From the NCBI GenBank assembly GCA_905250075.1, contig CAJNOP010000010.1, forward strand, positions 3,291,822-3,355,821: a stretch of DNA of 64,000 bases. Reading direction: 5' to 3'. This DNA is from Rotaria sp. Silwood1 (taxonomy: Eukaryota; Rotifera; Eurotatoria; Philodinida; Philodinidae). Positions 23,161 through 36,395 of this stretch are shown here, in pieces. Position numbers and translations under genes: made by a program. The stretch's first letter is position 1, and every line of letters starts with the position of its first letter. The notes under the pieces are model-generated. The model searched no databases. It had not been told where the DNA came from and was given only the letters and a program-made list of their open reading frames with translations.

Positions 23161-23214
23161 TGGTCTGCCCCTAGATAGCACCCCATACCGCAAGGTAGCC
23201 GAAAGGCAAGACCA
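23161..23214. other. GC-rich structured patch with two GNRA-type hairpins
   Basis: In an AT-rich surround, these 54 nt contain TACC-GCAA-GGTA and GCC-GAAA-GGC, two small stems closed by GNRA tetraloops. They are enclosed by TGGTCT/AGACCA, so the whole can fold as one stem with internal hairpins. The outer stem can also extend through GCC, competing with the second hairpin. It could be a structured RNA, part of a transposon end, or coincidence; no RNA family is recognised. Confidence 0.4.
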
Positions 23215-23779
23215 TCATTCTTCTTATGCTGATCTGTGCATTATTGAACCAATAGTTCACTTCGGTTCTGTAAAACCAATTTCTTCGTTCAAACTTTTGC
23301 TAAGATGGCAAATAAAATTTATACAGACTTTAAAATCATTGTTTCTTAAAAGCTTAACAATAGAATCAGTGAGGAAAATTTAATTAAGTATTGTCATTAC
23401 TTTTGTGACTTTCTTCTGTGTATCATCAATGATTGTTACTAATATTGTAAATGGAACCGATTGACAATCGACCTTTTTCTTTTCAGACTTAAGTAAGCGT
23501 CGAGTGTCTCTTTTATCAACTCATAGTCAACACAATAACTAATGGTAAGAATTTATTAATAGAGAAATTTTTACTTTCGTTTTTGCATCTAATACTTTTA
23601 GTTTTACTATTTACATAATCCAGTCCAACTATCAATAATTATTACAACAGCTATTTTTTTGGTTCAATATTTAAATAAAATCGAACCAATGTTGAATCAA
23701 TCTACAATAAAAAGAATAACTAATTTTTAATTAAAAAATATTTATTCATGCAGAAAAAAAGATTGTTTAAATTCTTTGG

Positions 23780-23782
<3 letters not shown>

Positions 23783-23815
<33 letters not shown>
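23783..23815. repeat. (AT)n microsatellite
   Basis: An uninterrupted alternating AT tract of about 33 nt between AATTCTTTGGATA and CTATT. A simple repeat with no coding context. Confidence 0.9.
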
Positions 23816-23816
<1 letters not shown>

Positions 23817-26532
23817 TATTATTTGATATTCTTTTATTTTACAAGTGCTAACTAATTATGAAATATTTCTTACAAAAAGAAGACATCGATATGAATAAAA
23901 TTAAGCACTTAAAATATTCTGGGAAACCAATAAATAGATTCCCATGAATCATATGAAAGAACATATAAGAAATTATTTGCATTTAGTCGTACACGTACAC
24001 GTACACTTATTTTTCAACTGATATGGATAATAATTCAATTTATCTTTGGCCGATTTGTTCTATGTTCACCGATATATATTTTCAAAAACTGAGGTATTGA
24101 GTGTATGTCTTTAGCGTGCATTGTCTAGATGTATATTCATTGAAGGTCTATGTATTTTGTTTTGACTAATACGCATATGATTTAAATTACTTAAAAAATT
24201 GAAACAAATAGAATTTTTTGAATTTAAAATTTGGTTTGGTTCACAAAAACAAATAGCAAAATTTAGTTTCAGTTCTTCATTTATTTCTTATGATGTACTT
24301 ATTTTGATCATCTTTCAATCAAATGTAGCGCAATACTATTATGCAAACTTATGTCTAATGTAGCTTGGGATGTGCATATATATTTATTGTTGTTTGTAGC
24401 ATGTTATTTCGACGATTTTCATTAATATAGTCTCACTGCAATATTGTCTTGTCATTTTGACTTCCTTATGGAGATGTAGAATTTGAAAATATTGATTAGA
24501 AGGTTGTTTTCATCGACACCCACAAAGGTTGACATTTTCATAAACATTTGTGCATATTATATCAGAACATACACGAATTTGTACACTACCGAAATTTTTT
24601 TCTTGTACGAATGCGATTCTTCCTCACAATTTTTAATAGTTGTATAAACCTAGGATATAAAAGCCAAAAAGACTGTAAGACAAAAATTGATAGTCTACGA
24701 CTTTTTCATATAGTTTTTCCTTTGAGAAAACAGGACTATGCATGAATGTCCTCTTTGTGTCTACACCTAACATCGTGCACAAAATATTTCGTGAATTTCA
24801 TGAGCAAACACAAATGACAAATAATTCTGATACTAAGGTTTTCTGTTATTATGTATGGAACGCCATCACCAATAATACAAGATAAAATAATGTCAAAGAC
24901 TATGATTCTTTAATAGCTAAAATAATATAAGAAATTTATTGTGTACCAAGTTAATAGTCATGTTTGCAGCATTGAAAATTAGTCCAACAAAATCACGTCT
25001 ATTTTTAAAAGAAAAAGTGTGTGTGTAAAATAATCTTTTCTTTGTAAATAGTAGAGCTTTTTCCGATACATCTTGCAGTGTATGTTGTTTTCTTTAAAAA
25101 AGTATTCAATGATAACAAGATCTAATGCCAAAAGCGGTCATTTGTTGTAACTCACCTGTTATTACCAAAAGAAATCAAAATATAATCTATTTGGAACGAA
25201 ATGCCGACATCAAATTCAATATTTATCATTTATTAGAACAAGTACTCTCCAAGGTGTAATTCACTTGAAGAAATCAGTTTATATTTTGTTCGATAAGGTT
25301 GAAATTGAAATATCGAAGTCAATCAATCAAAGAAATAATTCTATTATTTTTAAGAGAAGCTCAAAATATTAATTAATATGAAACAAAATAAATCTTGAAA
25401 TAAATTCTTTTTTTAAGTTAAATTACATTTGAATTGGGTTTCTGTATCTAACATCAATAGTTTGAAGATTATTTAAAAATCAAAGATGTATTGCTTTAAG
25501 ATATATGAATGTTACCGTCTCGATTGCTTTTTTTGTTGTGTCGACTCACAAATTTATATTTCTATGCTAATTTGCTTTATATATATAGTTCTTAGATTTG
25601 AAAGTCACTTCTCCTTTGATTTATTTCAGTATAAAAATCAATAAAATTAGTTCATTTTACCGTATGAAGTTCTTTTTTTGATCGTCGAAAATAATTTTGT
25701 TTGTAAAAAAATAAAAAAAATAAAACTAATCACGGATAGAATGAACCTAATGTTCCCTAATATTTGTCTTTTTCTAAATGGATGCTTGAAAGTTTGACTG
25801 AATAGAAAAATAACGCACCTATATTGGTCACTCATATTGCTGTTATAAAAAAATGAGAAGTGTTTGATCATGTCTAAACGACAAGAACCTAATTGTCAAA
25901 GCGACATTGAAGCAAACAAAATATTATTTTTATTTAAGATCAACTCTGATTTTTCTTAAAGATTAAATTGAAATACAATGTCAATGTTTTTCTTTTATAT
26001 TTTATTAAGCAAACATCTAATATTTTTATCTTTCTGTATTATCTGCTTCAGTAAAGTAAGAAGTAATATGTATCAGTTTTTCTAATGCATCGAACGTGAG
26101 AGACTCGTTCATCAGAAATTATTCTATCTCAATTTATTTTTCATATAAACGAGAAAAAGATCACTTCAAGCACAGACGAAAACGTCGTTTCCTGACTACC
26201 TATAGACATTTTCTTAAATGTGATATCTTAAAAAGAGAGAAATGTCCTTGAAAAAAATAGAATAAAAAAAAGGAGAGAAAAAAGTGTCAACATTCAGTCT
26301 TACTAACTGATTCGTTGTTTCTTTAACACCTAGCATAACAAAATCAGAGAGAGAAAGAGAAAGAGGCCTCGTCCGTAACATTTGTAATCATTTATGTGTT
26401 TGATTATTCTCGGAAAACTTATATATAGTGTACCATACAAAGCCGTTGAAATTTCAATTGTATTATTTATCTATTGATTGAATCTTATTGACTACTTAAT
26501 CAAATACAATAGAAAGACTATTATTTTTTGAA

Positions 26533-27109
26533 ATGAGCAAACAAAGTAAGTTAACTTATTTATCTTTTGATTTTCTAGGTATGAAACTACACAAGTTAGT
26601 TTTTCCTAGAAAGCATAATTCGAATAAAATATATTTTTGTTCTATTTCGATGTTAATATCGTATTTTGACAGAATCGACAATACTTTATCGAAGCGCTAG
26701 CGAAATGGTTCGACGTACACTTTGTGGTGTTATCGAAAGTTCAAATGATCGTTGTGTTTTAGAAGCCGGTGATGTTGTTATTATTACTCTCTGTGATATA
26801 ACACTTTCGGAATGGACTCGTATTGATTTTCCACATATACCTCAACGACATATTTTATCAAATATTAAATTAGATGATTGCAATTATTTTCCAATACCAT
26901 TTACACTCTATTATAATGATAAAGAAATTGATCAAAATCTTTGTTATGGTATACGATGTGATATATTAGATAAATCTAAACAAATCAAATATAGTTCTGA
27001 AAGATTTGTTCCGGTATTAACTGAACATTATCCAAAAACAAATGTAAATATTATTGTTGGACCGCGAAATATATCATCGACAAAAGACAAGACACATGAA
27101 GACAGTTAG
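26533..27109 (+). CDS. YbaY/YscW-domain protein, probable bacterial acquisition
   Basis: Two exons, 26533-26545 and 26673-27109, joined across a 127-nt GTAAGT...ACAG intron in phase, give 149 aa. The body matches the bacterial YbaY/YscW family (Pfam PF09619, lipoprotein-like beta sandwich): a central VVIITLCDITLSEW strand pair, then NYFPIPFTLYYNDKEIDQNL, a YGIRCDI strand, and the closing RFVPVLTEHYP before N-x-x-V-x-G-P. In bacteria the domain sits in envelope lipoproteins or type III secretion chaperone proteins; its role here is unknown. No lipobox or signal peptide is present, so the protein looks cytosolic. The intron and the poly(A) signals (27146-27155) show a host-adapted eukaryotic gene. 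Horizontal transfer is inference from the family's mostly bacterial distribution. Confidence 0.7.
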
Positions 27110-28251
27110 CTCAATAAAACAAAAACAGAACATTCTATTTAGAAAAAATAAATAAAAGATATTATTTTTATGTTTGTTTGTTAAAGTAAAATGCTTTCCA
27201 GATAATGTAATCTATTTCTTCACAGCATTTATCGTATTCAGCTTGAATAAATTGTTGATTTAGCAAGACTTGTTCTTATGAATTCATCGAGAAAATGGTT
27301 CTTGAATAAATTTTTTGCCGATGTTAACTTCCACTTCATCAGAAAATTCAAGTACTAACTCTGTATCAATATGTAAAAGTTACTTTCGCAAGAAAACATT
27401 TTGCAGAGAATCTTTGAATTTTTTTTTTTTTGATAAAATGATTATTAATTATTTCAACTCATCTATTGCCATCTAATATTTCTACATTTCTTTTTGTAAA
27501 TTATGCAATAAACAAATCAAGAAAACTATCAAATTAAAATCAATTAAATATCTTAAATGTATCATAAATATTGGAAGAAATACGATTGGTTTATTTGATT
27601 ATATAAAACCAATAAATCATCATAGAAACAGATTTTTTTCACAAGTAAATAAATGATAGGATTTAAAGTTTGCTATTAATCAAACGAAAATGAGAAAATA
27701 TATTTTATTGAATGATGCATGCCTTTCAACAACAGTTGTCTTATATTGATTATTGAGATAAAGAATCAACAGGGAATAACATTTGATAATGTCATATACT
27801 CTAAGGTTATTCTCTGTTGTCTTTGCTTGATATTATCAACAAAAAACAACTAAAACATATCTCTGTCATCTTATGCATGAAACCTACATATGTATGTGTC
27901 TCTTTGTCTTTCCTGTCTGCTTCTTGACAATTTTCTGTAGTTCTCTATGAATAACAACAACATTCCTGAGAAAAGGAATAACCATGTTGATCGTTGTTTT
28001 CAACATATTTCTATAGTATGATGGATATACTATTTTCTGATAAGTGTTTTGAAAGATTTCTTCATCTTACTTTTGTTTTATATATTAAATCTTCCGTGTG
28101 TGAATTAAAGATATACTTCCTAATGATTTGATGATTATTTCCACAACTGTTAATGCTACTAGACAAAATAGAACCGATTGTTTAGCTTTCCTTCTCATAG
28201 ATAACAAGATTTTCTTCGCCATTTTCAGATGTAAATATCTTTGTATAGGAA
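27110..28251. other. Intergenic 1.1 kb before kinesin light chain
   Basis: No gene seen. It contains AATAAA signals of the preceding gene, a short strong hairpin (27767-27819) and, at the 3' end, a CTTTGTATAG acceptor 3 nt before the kinesin light chain start codon. Confidence 0.5.
27767..27819. repeat. 14-bp hairpin with 25-nt loop
   Basis: CAACAGGGAATAAC (27767-27780) pairs with GTTATTCTCTGTTG (27806-27819), all Watson-Crick except one G-U on the plus strand. After a 1-2 nt bulge, AAAGA pairs with TCTTT just outside. The resulting ~19-bp stem resembles a short microRNA precursor. Function is unknown. Confidence 0.6.
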
Positions 28252-30583
<2,332 letters not shown>

Positions 30584-30774
30584 GAATACGATGTTTTTTG
30601 TAGCACTTTTGTTTGCTTATCTATCCGAACCGTCGAATATTTATTATGTGCACGATAAAATATTCGTTTATTACTATTGCTATGCACATTTGTAGTTGGT
30701 TATTGATTTTATTCAAATTTTCAATGAGTTATTATTTGAAAAAGCTGTAAGCTATTACACATATCAAAAACATG

Positions 30775-30780
30775 AATAAA
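30775..30780 (+). terminator. Poly(A) signal of kinesin light chain
   Basis: AATAAA about 190 nt after the stop codon; the clearest canonical signal in the 3' flank. Confidence 0.45.
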
Positions 30781-30949
30781 AAGTTTTATTTTAATGACTA
30801 ATAAATAATAACATATATGTATGAAATAACATACGATGCAAAAGCAATGGCACAACATGTCAGTCTCTTTATATTTTTCTATGAACACGCTCCTGAAACG
30901 AAAATTTTTTCAGTCATTGGTAGGAAATTTTCTCCTCTTTCGAAGAGTT

Positions 30950-31330
30950 TTTTTTTGTTGCACGTTCATAAACGAAATAATACGAGAACAAAGGGAAGAG
31001 ATTGCTCAACGAATTTGTAATTTTTATATTGATGCATCAGATAAATCTTTTAAACGGCAGTTAATTATTCTATAAAACAAAGTGTTCAGAAAAGAACGAT
31101 TTATAACATATTAAATGCGTATTTAAAATATGGACGAACAAAATTTTAACCAACGACTCGCTTTTCATTAAAAATTTCCAATAAACAATTAAAACACGTA
31201 GTGAACTCTGTTAACAATCGTTGTGGTATCAATCAACGTAAACTAGCTAAACGAGTTAATGTTAATCAATCAACTGTTAGTCATAATTTACATCGAAGCA
31301 CATTAGTCGTTATCAGGATCCAGGTCGATG
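30950..31330 (+). mobile_element. Dead Tc1/mariner transposase, N-terminal HTH part
   Basis: From 31087 one frame reads QKRTIYNILNAYLKYGRTKF, a TAA, then PTTRFSLKISNKQLKH, continuing without interruption into NRCGINQRKLAKRVNVNQST and VSHNLHRST. This is the paired-type helix-turn-helix of Tc1/mariner transposases. Just upstream, in another frame (about 30990-31055), REEIAQRICNFYIDASDKSF looks like the beginning of the same protein. No catalytic DDD/E part is visible. At least one stop and one frameshift make it non-functional. Confidence 0.7.
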
Positions 31331-32169
31331 ACTTCGATGCCTGAATATGTGAATTTCCTGTGAGAATCCGATGGTAGTATCAGTTTGTCAGCTCTGTTTG
31401 GTCCTGACCAGAAATGAAAAGATTCAGTCACCAGATCTATTCATCTGACGACACGTAAAAAAGTTACAAAAATGAATAATGAAGCTCAAGAAAAAGATCT
31501 AGAAAAAAATTGTGGTAAGTTATACAAAATGATTTCTTGTAATTCTGATATCATCATAGATGAGGAAAAGTAATATTACATTAACTAATGCTAATATTGG
31601 AGGATATGAATACTATCATTTAATGGATCCAAATATAGCACCTGCTGACGGTAAATTAAAAAGGAAAAAAAAACTTCTTGTGTTAAATTGGATTTAGTAG
31701 TGACATCTTTAATTGACTGTGACATGATTTCGAAATAGACTCCAGTGCAAGTCTTGGAATACCCGTTAAATAATATATTAAAGTTAAAGTAACGTGAAAT
31801 CCTTATCATTCTTCGATAACAACAAAAACAAATAATTCATTGATAACAATAAAAACCACGTGAAGCACTCTGTTTAAAGTTATGCTATGAAAAAAGAAAA
31901 GTTTCCTGCATTTTCGATCAGCTTACTGAATGTAAGAACGAAGAAGGTATATAATGATATGCAAACCGAGTCTATTTACGATACTCACTCATAGTTTTTT
32001 TTCTTGCACTTTTTTGACAAGCAACAGAATACGAAAGAAAAAACGTAACATCTGACGTTTTATTGTGTCTAATCATGCATTCATTCATATTGACGGATTG
32101 AGAAAAAAAACAAGGAGACACTTATATTTATCCTCTATATATCTTAGAGAAAAATATCTTAAGACAATA

Positions 32170-35068
32170 ATGGCTAGTGAAACTCCAAAACCAATGAAAA
32201 AAGCCCATCGTAATATATTTGATAAATTAGCTGGAAAATTAGAAAAAAGTCTTGTTGTTAATCCAAGTTCAAATTCATCTTATGGTTCGCAATTATCATT
32301 AAATAGTTTATCCTCAAGTCGTCATGCGGGAAAAGCATCATATAACGATGACCAAGATGATATGTCAATAAAATCTGTTTCTTTTCCTGATACGAAACCT
32401 CCACCAGCAATGTCTCATCATCAACATAGTACTATTTTTTATTTTAAAATTAATTAAAGGTTCAATTCAAATTTTTTAGGTAATCAAATGAGTCGCTCAC
32501 GTTCTGCCGCTGTATTAACTGATCAAAATTCTCATGCTCAATGGCAAACAAATACAGGACATCATGGTAATATATTTCTACTAGCTATTCACTATTAGCA
32601 ATTGAATTTATTTTAGTTAATCCAATTATCAAAGATCGAACTACAAGATATGATCAAGAAATGCAAATACTTTGCAGAGAATTAATGGAAAATAGAGTAG
32701 ATTATAAAGAAAACTTCATTCAATATTTTGCACAAAAGATTCTTTTTTTAATTTTAGAGCGTTAATTTATATGATTGTCGAGATTATGATAAAAAAGTAT
32801 CGTTATTACGTATTGCTGTTTCATTTAATACACCAAAAGTTACTGTACCGGTAATTAAATGTCGATTTAATAAATTCTATAGTATTATATTCATAACCTA
32901 AGAAGTTTAATTCCAAGATTCTTCTTTATTTCATTTTTTTAATTCAATTTTTTAATATCAATGTTGCATTTAAGATACTAGAATCGAGTTTTTAACTGTC
33001 GAAGACTTGAGAGTCTCATCTAAAGAACTTGTTTGCATTGACTCTTTATGAGAACATATCACACGTGTTGCTATATAATTGAATAATAAAGAATATTCGA
33101 TGACTTCAATTCATTTAACTTTCACCAATAAACAACAATCTGTTTAGGTCTATTCGCTAGAGTTTTAGATTAACAAAACAATCGGTAATTGTACGGATTT
33201 CAAATTAACTGATCGTTACTGATGTGTCTTAATCTTTTGTTTTTGCTCTTAGTATCTTATGAAGGATATGCATTGAAACTTTGCAATTTCAGACAGGTTA
33301 CATCTCTGTGTTGAATTTCTCTAAAAAAAACAACAACTTTTGAAAACTTTGCATATTAGTATCTCATAATATTACTTATATATTATTTCTGCTTTATATT
33401 TTTGTAATTAAACTTGTGATATTCGATATTCATTGAAAAAATATCATAAAAGTGCAATATTTCCGCAAGAATAAGCTAAAACCACGAACTCTTTTTAGAG
33501 TATTTATTGCACATTAGGGTCTAAATCATGTGCATAGAAACGAGTTATTAGTTAGTGGAATTGCCTCATCATTTTTTGAAATAGACGAAAATCAGAGCTT
33601 TATATCATCATCAGATGTCGTTGAAAGTTATCTTTCTATTTTATAGGTAATAATATTTCTTGAAAATACATTATCAAAACCTTTATTTTACGAACTAATC
33701 AAACAACATTCATCAGCAGTTAAAAATTTTCTTAATATGGCTAAATTACGAGTTGAAAATCATTATTATACATCAATGCTTAAGTAACTTTATTTAATAT
33801 GTCGTTTCTTTAATTAATCAGTTTGCTGTTGTTTTTTTTTTTCAAAGACAATTTGGTAAAAATGAAGAAGTCGCTGTAAGTACAACAAAAAAACAAATGC
33901 ATGAATTAAAAGTAAATCATTTAATTGTTTAAGATGATACGTATGCGACAAGCAAGTGAAGCTAATGATATAAATAGTAAAATTGCTTTATTAGATCAAG
34001 CAGCAATGTATATTCGTTACTTATAAGTATATGTGTTTGTCATAGTTAATTTTTATTGAATTTAGTGAAATGAATTCACATCCTTGGTGGAATTTACAAA
34101 TTGTTGAACATCAATATTTGCTTAAAAAACAACAAGAGTTACAAAGGGTAAATTAAAAAATTATTTGTAAGTGATTGAAATGATGTTTTGTTTTTTGAAT
34201 TAGTCTATTTCATCTTCACAATCAAATATTAATCTTGAAAATCAAACTGTACTTGACACATATAAATCATTATTTGATATAGACTTCCGACGACAAAAAT
34301 TTAATCGAGATACAGATAAAAATGTAATTCTAACATAATTTGAGATACTATTATTTTGTGTTCTATTTTTTAGACTGTCGAACATAGTAAAGAATTCGAA
34401 AAAGCTTTTCATGTAAAATTATTTATTTCATTAACATTGAAAATTTTTTTGTTAATTTTATTTAAAAGATGTGTCCAGAAATGATCTTATGTGGTAAACT
34501 ATCTGTAATAATGCACTGTGGTTTACGAATGCATTATGAAGATTTTATTCATTATGCAATGCATCAGGTGTTTGTTTTAATATTCTAAAAAACGAAAAAA
34601 AAAAAGTTTTTCTTCCTTTTAAAGAGCATTTTTAGTAAGAAATTTATCATACCGCCAGAAAATTTTGCTGATATGGTTTATAATTGGGTAAGATTAAGTG
34701 GTGAAGGACAAGAAAAAGCAAGTGAAAAAGCAGAAAAGTTTCTTAATATGATACAAAATCCAGAACGACGAATTTATTATGCAGAAAAATTTCAAAATTA
34801 TGATGTTGCTATGGATGTAAGTGTATGATTTCAGACGATTAAAAATTGTTTTTTCCTCCATATTTGTCTTTCAAAGACTATTGCTTTTGTTCTTCATGAT
34901 CGAATACGATTTGAAAATTTACGTAAACGTATACCACGTGATCATCCATCATTTAACCGAGCTACGTCATTATTAGAAGTAGATAATAAAACAACAAGAA
35001 ACTAGATTTTATCAATAAATTAATTCACTTTCTTTTTCTTTTTCTAGAATGCAAAATGGCGAAATTAA
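32170..35068 (+). CDS. VIPAS39: VIPAS39/SPE-39 homologue, VPS33B-interacting
   Basis: Partner of VPS33B in the CHEVI complex, acting in endosome-lysosome and lysosome-related organelle traffic (known). Fourteen exons: 32170-32428, 32480-32566, 32617-32696, 32758-32850, 33647-33783, 33848-33875, 33934-34007, 34066-34147, 34204-34323, 34374-34412, 34469-34567, 34625-34816, 34877-34978, 35048-35068. All phases close; 470 aa versus 493 in human. The Ser-rich N-terminus is disordered; the C-terminal two thirds match the Vps16_C/Golgin-A5-type domain: VPVIIFLENTLSKPLFYELI, then RIYYAEKFQNYDVAMDTI, and a final NAKWRN that parallels human IRWKN. The ATG at 32170 was preferred over the upstream in-frame one at 32065 because homology-like sequence begins there. 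Intron 4 (796 nt) is the only long one. A tiny minus-strand gene begins 324 nt past the stop. Confidence 0.88.
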
Positions 35069-35182
35069 AAACAAAGTGTGTATGTTGTTGTCCGATGATT
35101 ATATTTGACTTTCTATTTAAAGGAATACCCATTCTTTATATATAAATATTATAATAATATAATGGGAAAAAAATAAGATTGT

Positions 35183-35392
35183 TTATGAAATAGAAGAATG
35201 TATAATAAATTTGTCGGAAAATCTTGGTGCTAATGGATCTCTTGTATCAATTCGTTGAAGATCTTCAGTAATATCAAGTGTCTGTGTTTGTGTAGATGAT
35301 TTGCCTGTTATAACGAATACTATATAGATAATAGCAGCAAGAGAAGATATAAGTAAGAAACCAAAAAGAAAAAATAATACTGGATTATTCAT
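35183..35392 (-). CDS. Small single-span membrane protein, hypothetical
   Basis: 69 aa, one exon. A short N-terminus (MNNP) leads into a long hydrophobic span, residues about 5-29 (VLFFLFGFLLISSLAAIIYIVF), followed by a polar tail with TGKSSTQTQTLDITEDLQ. It looks like a tail-out single-pass or signal-anchored micropeptide. No family recognised. It lies 3'-to-3' with VIPAS39, with 114 nt between the two stops, so it could share 3' sequence. A chance frame cannot be excluded, but the clean hydrophobic/polar split and codon use support it. Confidence 0.4.
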   Translation of the reverse strand: MNNPVLFFLFGFLLISSLAAIIYIVFVITGKSSTQTQTLDITEDLQRIDTRDPLAPRFSDKFIIHSSIS

Positions 35393-35528
35393 TAAAAGAA
35401 AAGAAATTTTTTTAAAATATATTTTGGTTTATTAAAAAAAAAAAGTTTTATGAAGAAAAATATAGACGCGCAAAAGAATAAAGTTCATTTTATAACTAAA
35501 TAAATGAAAAATTGTTTCCAATAAAAGT

Positions 35529-36395
35529 TTATGTTGGCGGCTTGCTCGATGCCGAACCAGTACGTGCTGGAGCAGAAGCTTGTGCAGCGGGAGCCGAAAC
35601 TGGATTGGTATTGTCAGATGGTGGTGTACCTTCTGGTAAAATATTAAGTGGAATTGAAGCAGCAAGAGTAGCAGTAGCACTAGATTCTTCGCTAGTTTCG
35701 TTTTTGGCTGCTAATGGCGGTCGTCCTATAATTGGTTTTGTTATATTAGGATCATTTGGATCAATTGGAGCCGATGTATCCGGTTGTCCGACAGTGCTAA
35801 TGTTTTCAGCTGCTCCTTCTTGTTTTCGATTAGCCGATGGTGGTCTTGAGCCTGGTGGAGCAGTAGCAGCATTAGTCGCCGATGGTGGTCTTGAGCTTGG
35901 TGTAGCAGTAGCAGCAGTGTTTGTGGTTGTATCTTCTGGTTTTTTAACCGCTGATGGTTGTCTTGAGCCTGGTTGAACACTAGTAGTAGTGTTTGCAACT
36001 GTATCTTCTGTTTTTTTAGCCGCTGATGGTGGTCTTGAGCCTGGCGGAGCAATTGTAGTATTGTTTGTTGTTGTTCCATCCTGTTTTTGGCTAGCTGATG
36101 GTGGCCTTGCAGTTGTTGCATCAAGAGCTGGTGTAACAGTAGAATCAACTTTTACAGCGGATGCTGGTCGATTAGTAGTATCTTGTGATGAATTTTTTGC
36201 TGCTGATCCAGGTCGAGTTTCATTAGTGGTTGCTGTTGCTGGTTGTTTAATTGCCGATGGTGGACGAGATGATGATTGTACGGTTGTAGTAGCATTGTTA
36301 CCGTCTTTAGATGAGTCTTCTTTTGGTTTGTTACTCGCTGATTGAACGCGGGGTGTTGGTGCTGCTGCAGCCGAAGAAGCTGGTGTTGACGACAT
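35529..36395 (-). CDS. RPPSA-repeat disordered protein
   Basis: 288 aa from the ATG at 36395 (MSSTPASSAAAAPTPRVQSA). An in-frame ATG at 36449 would add a Phe/Ser-rich 18-residue leader that reads like 5' UTR. The protein is almost entirely Ser/Pro/Thr/Ala/Asn with repeated SRPPSA, PGSRPPSA and RPASA/RPGSA blocks, each followed by a Lys pair and an acidic-Thr spacer (for example KKTEDTVANTTT). At least eight blocks are visible. Such basic Pro-Ser modules occur in microtubule- or SH3-binding disordered proteins, but that role is only a guess. The region is the GC-richest coding stretch of its surroundings. The antisense strand is also open over long stretches, a by-product of the repeat. No signal peptide or domain. 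Confidence 0.6.
   Translation of the reverse strand: MSSTPASSAAAAPTPRVQSASNKPKEDSSKDGNNATTTVQSSSRPPSAIKQPATATTNETRPGSAAKNSSQDTTNRPASAVKVDSTVTPALDATTARPPSASQKQDGTTTNNTTIAPPGSRPPSAAKKTEDTVANTTTSVQPGSRQPSAVKKPEDTTTNTAATATPSSRPPSATNAATAPPGSRPPSANRKQEGAAENISTVGQPDTSAPIDPNDPNITKPIIGRPPLAAKNETSEESSATATLAASIPLNILPEGTPPSDNTNPVSAPAAQASAPARTGSASSKPPT

Larger units (their letters stand above)
22628..26532. other. Gene-free 3.9 kb
   Basis: AT-rich, with short chance frames only. It includes the GT61-like 3' flank, a GC-rich structured patch (23161-23214), an (AT)n run (23783-23815) and a short GTACAC repeat near 23990-24006. No coding motif was recognised. Confidence 0.5.
30584..32169. other. Intergenic 1.6 kb with dead transposase
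   Basis: Holds the kinesin light chain 3' flank with a poly(A) signal at 30775-30780, a mariner transposase remnant (30950-31330) and otherwise gene-free sequence up to the VIPAS39 start. Confidence 0.5.

Noticed and set aside
35512..35976. Long plus-strand open frame opposite the RPPSA-repeat gene
   Set aside because: It is the antisense of the Ser/Pro/Ala repeats; a repetitive GC-richer sequence leaves the other strand open by chance.
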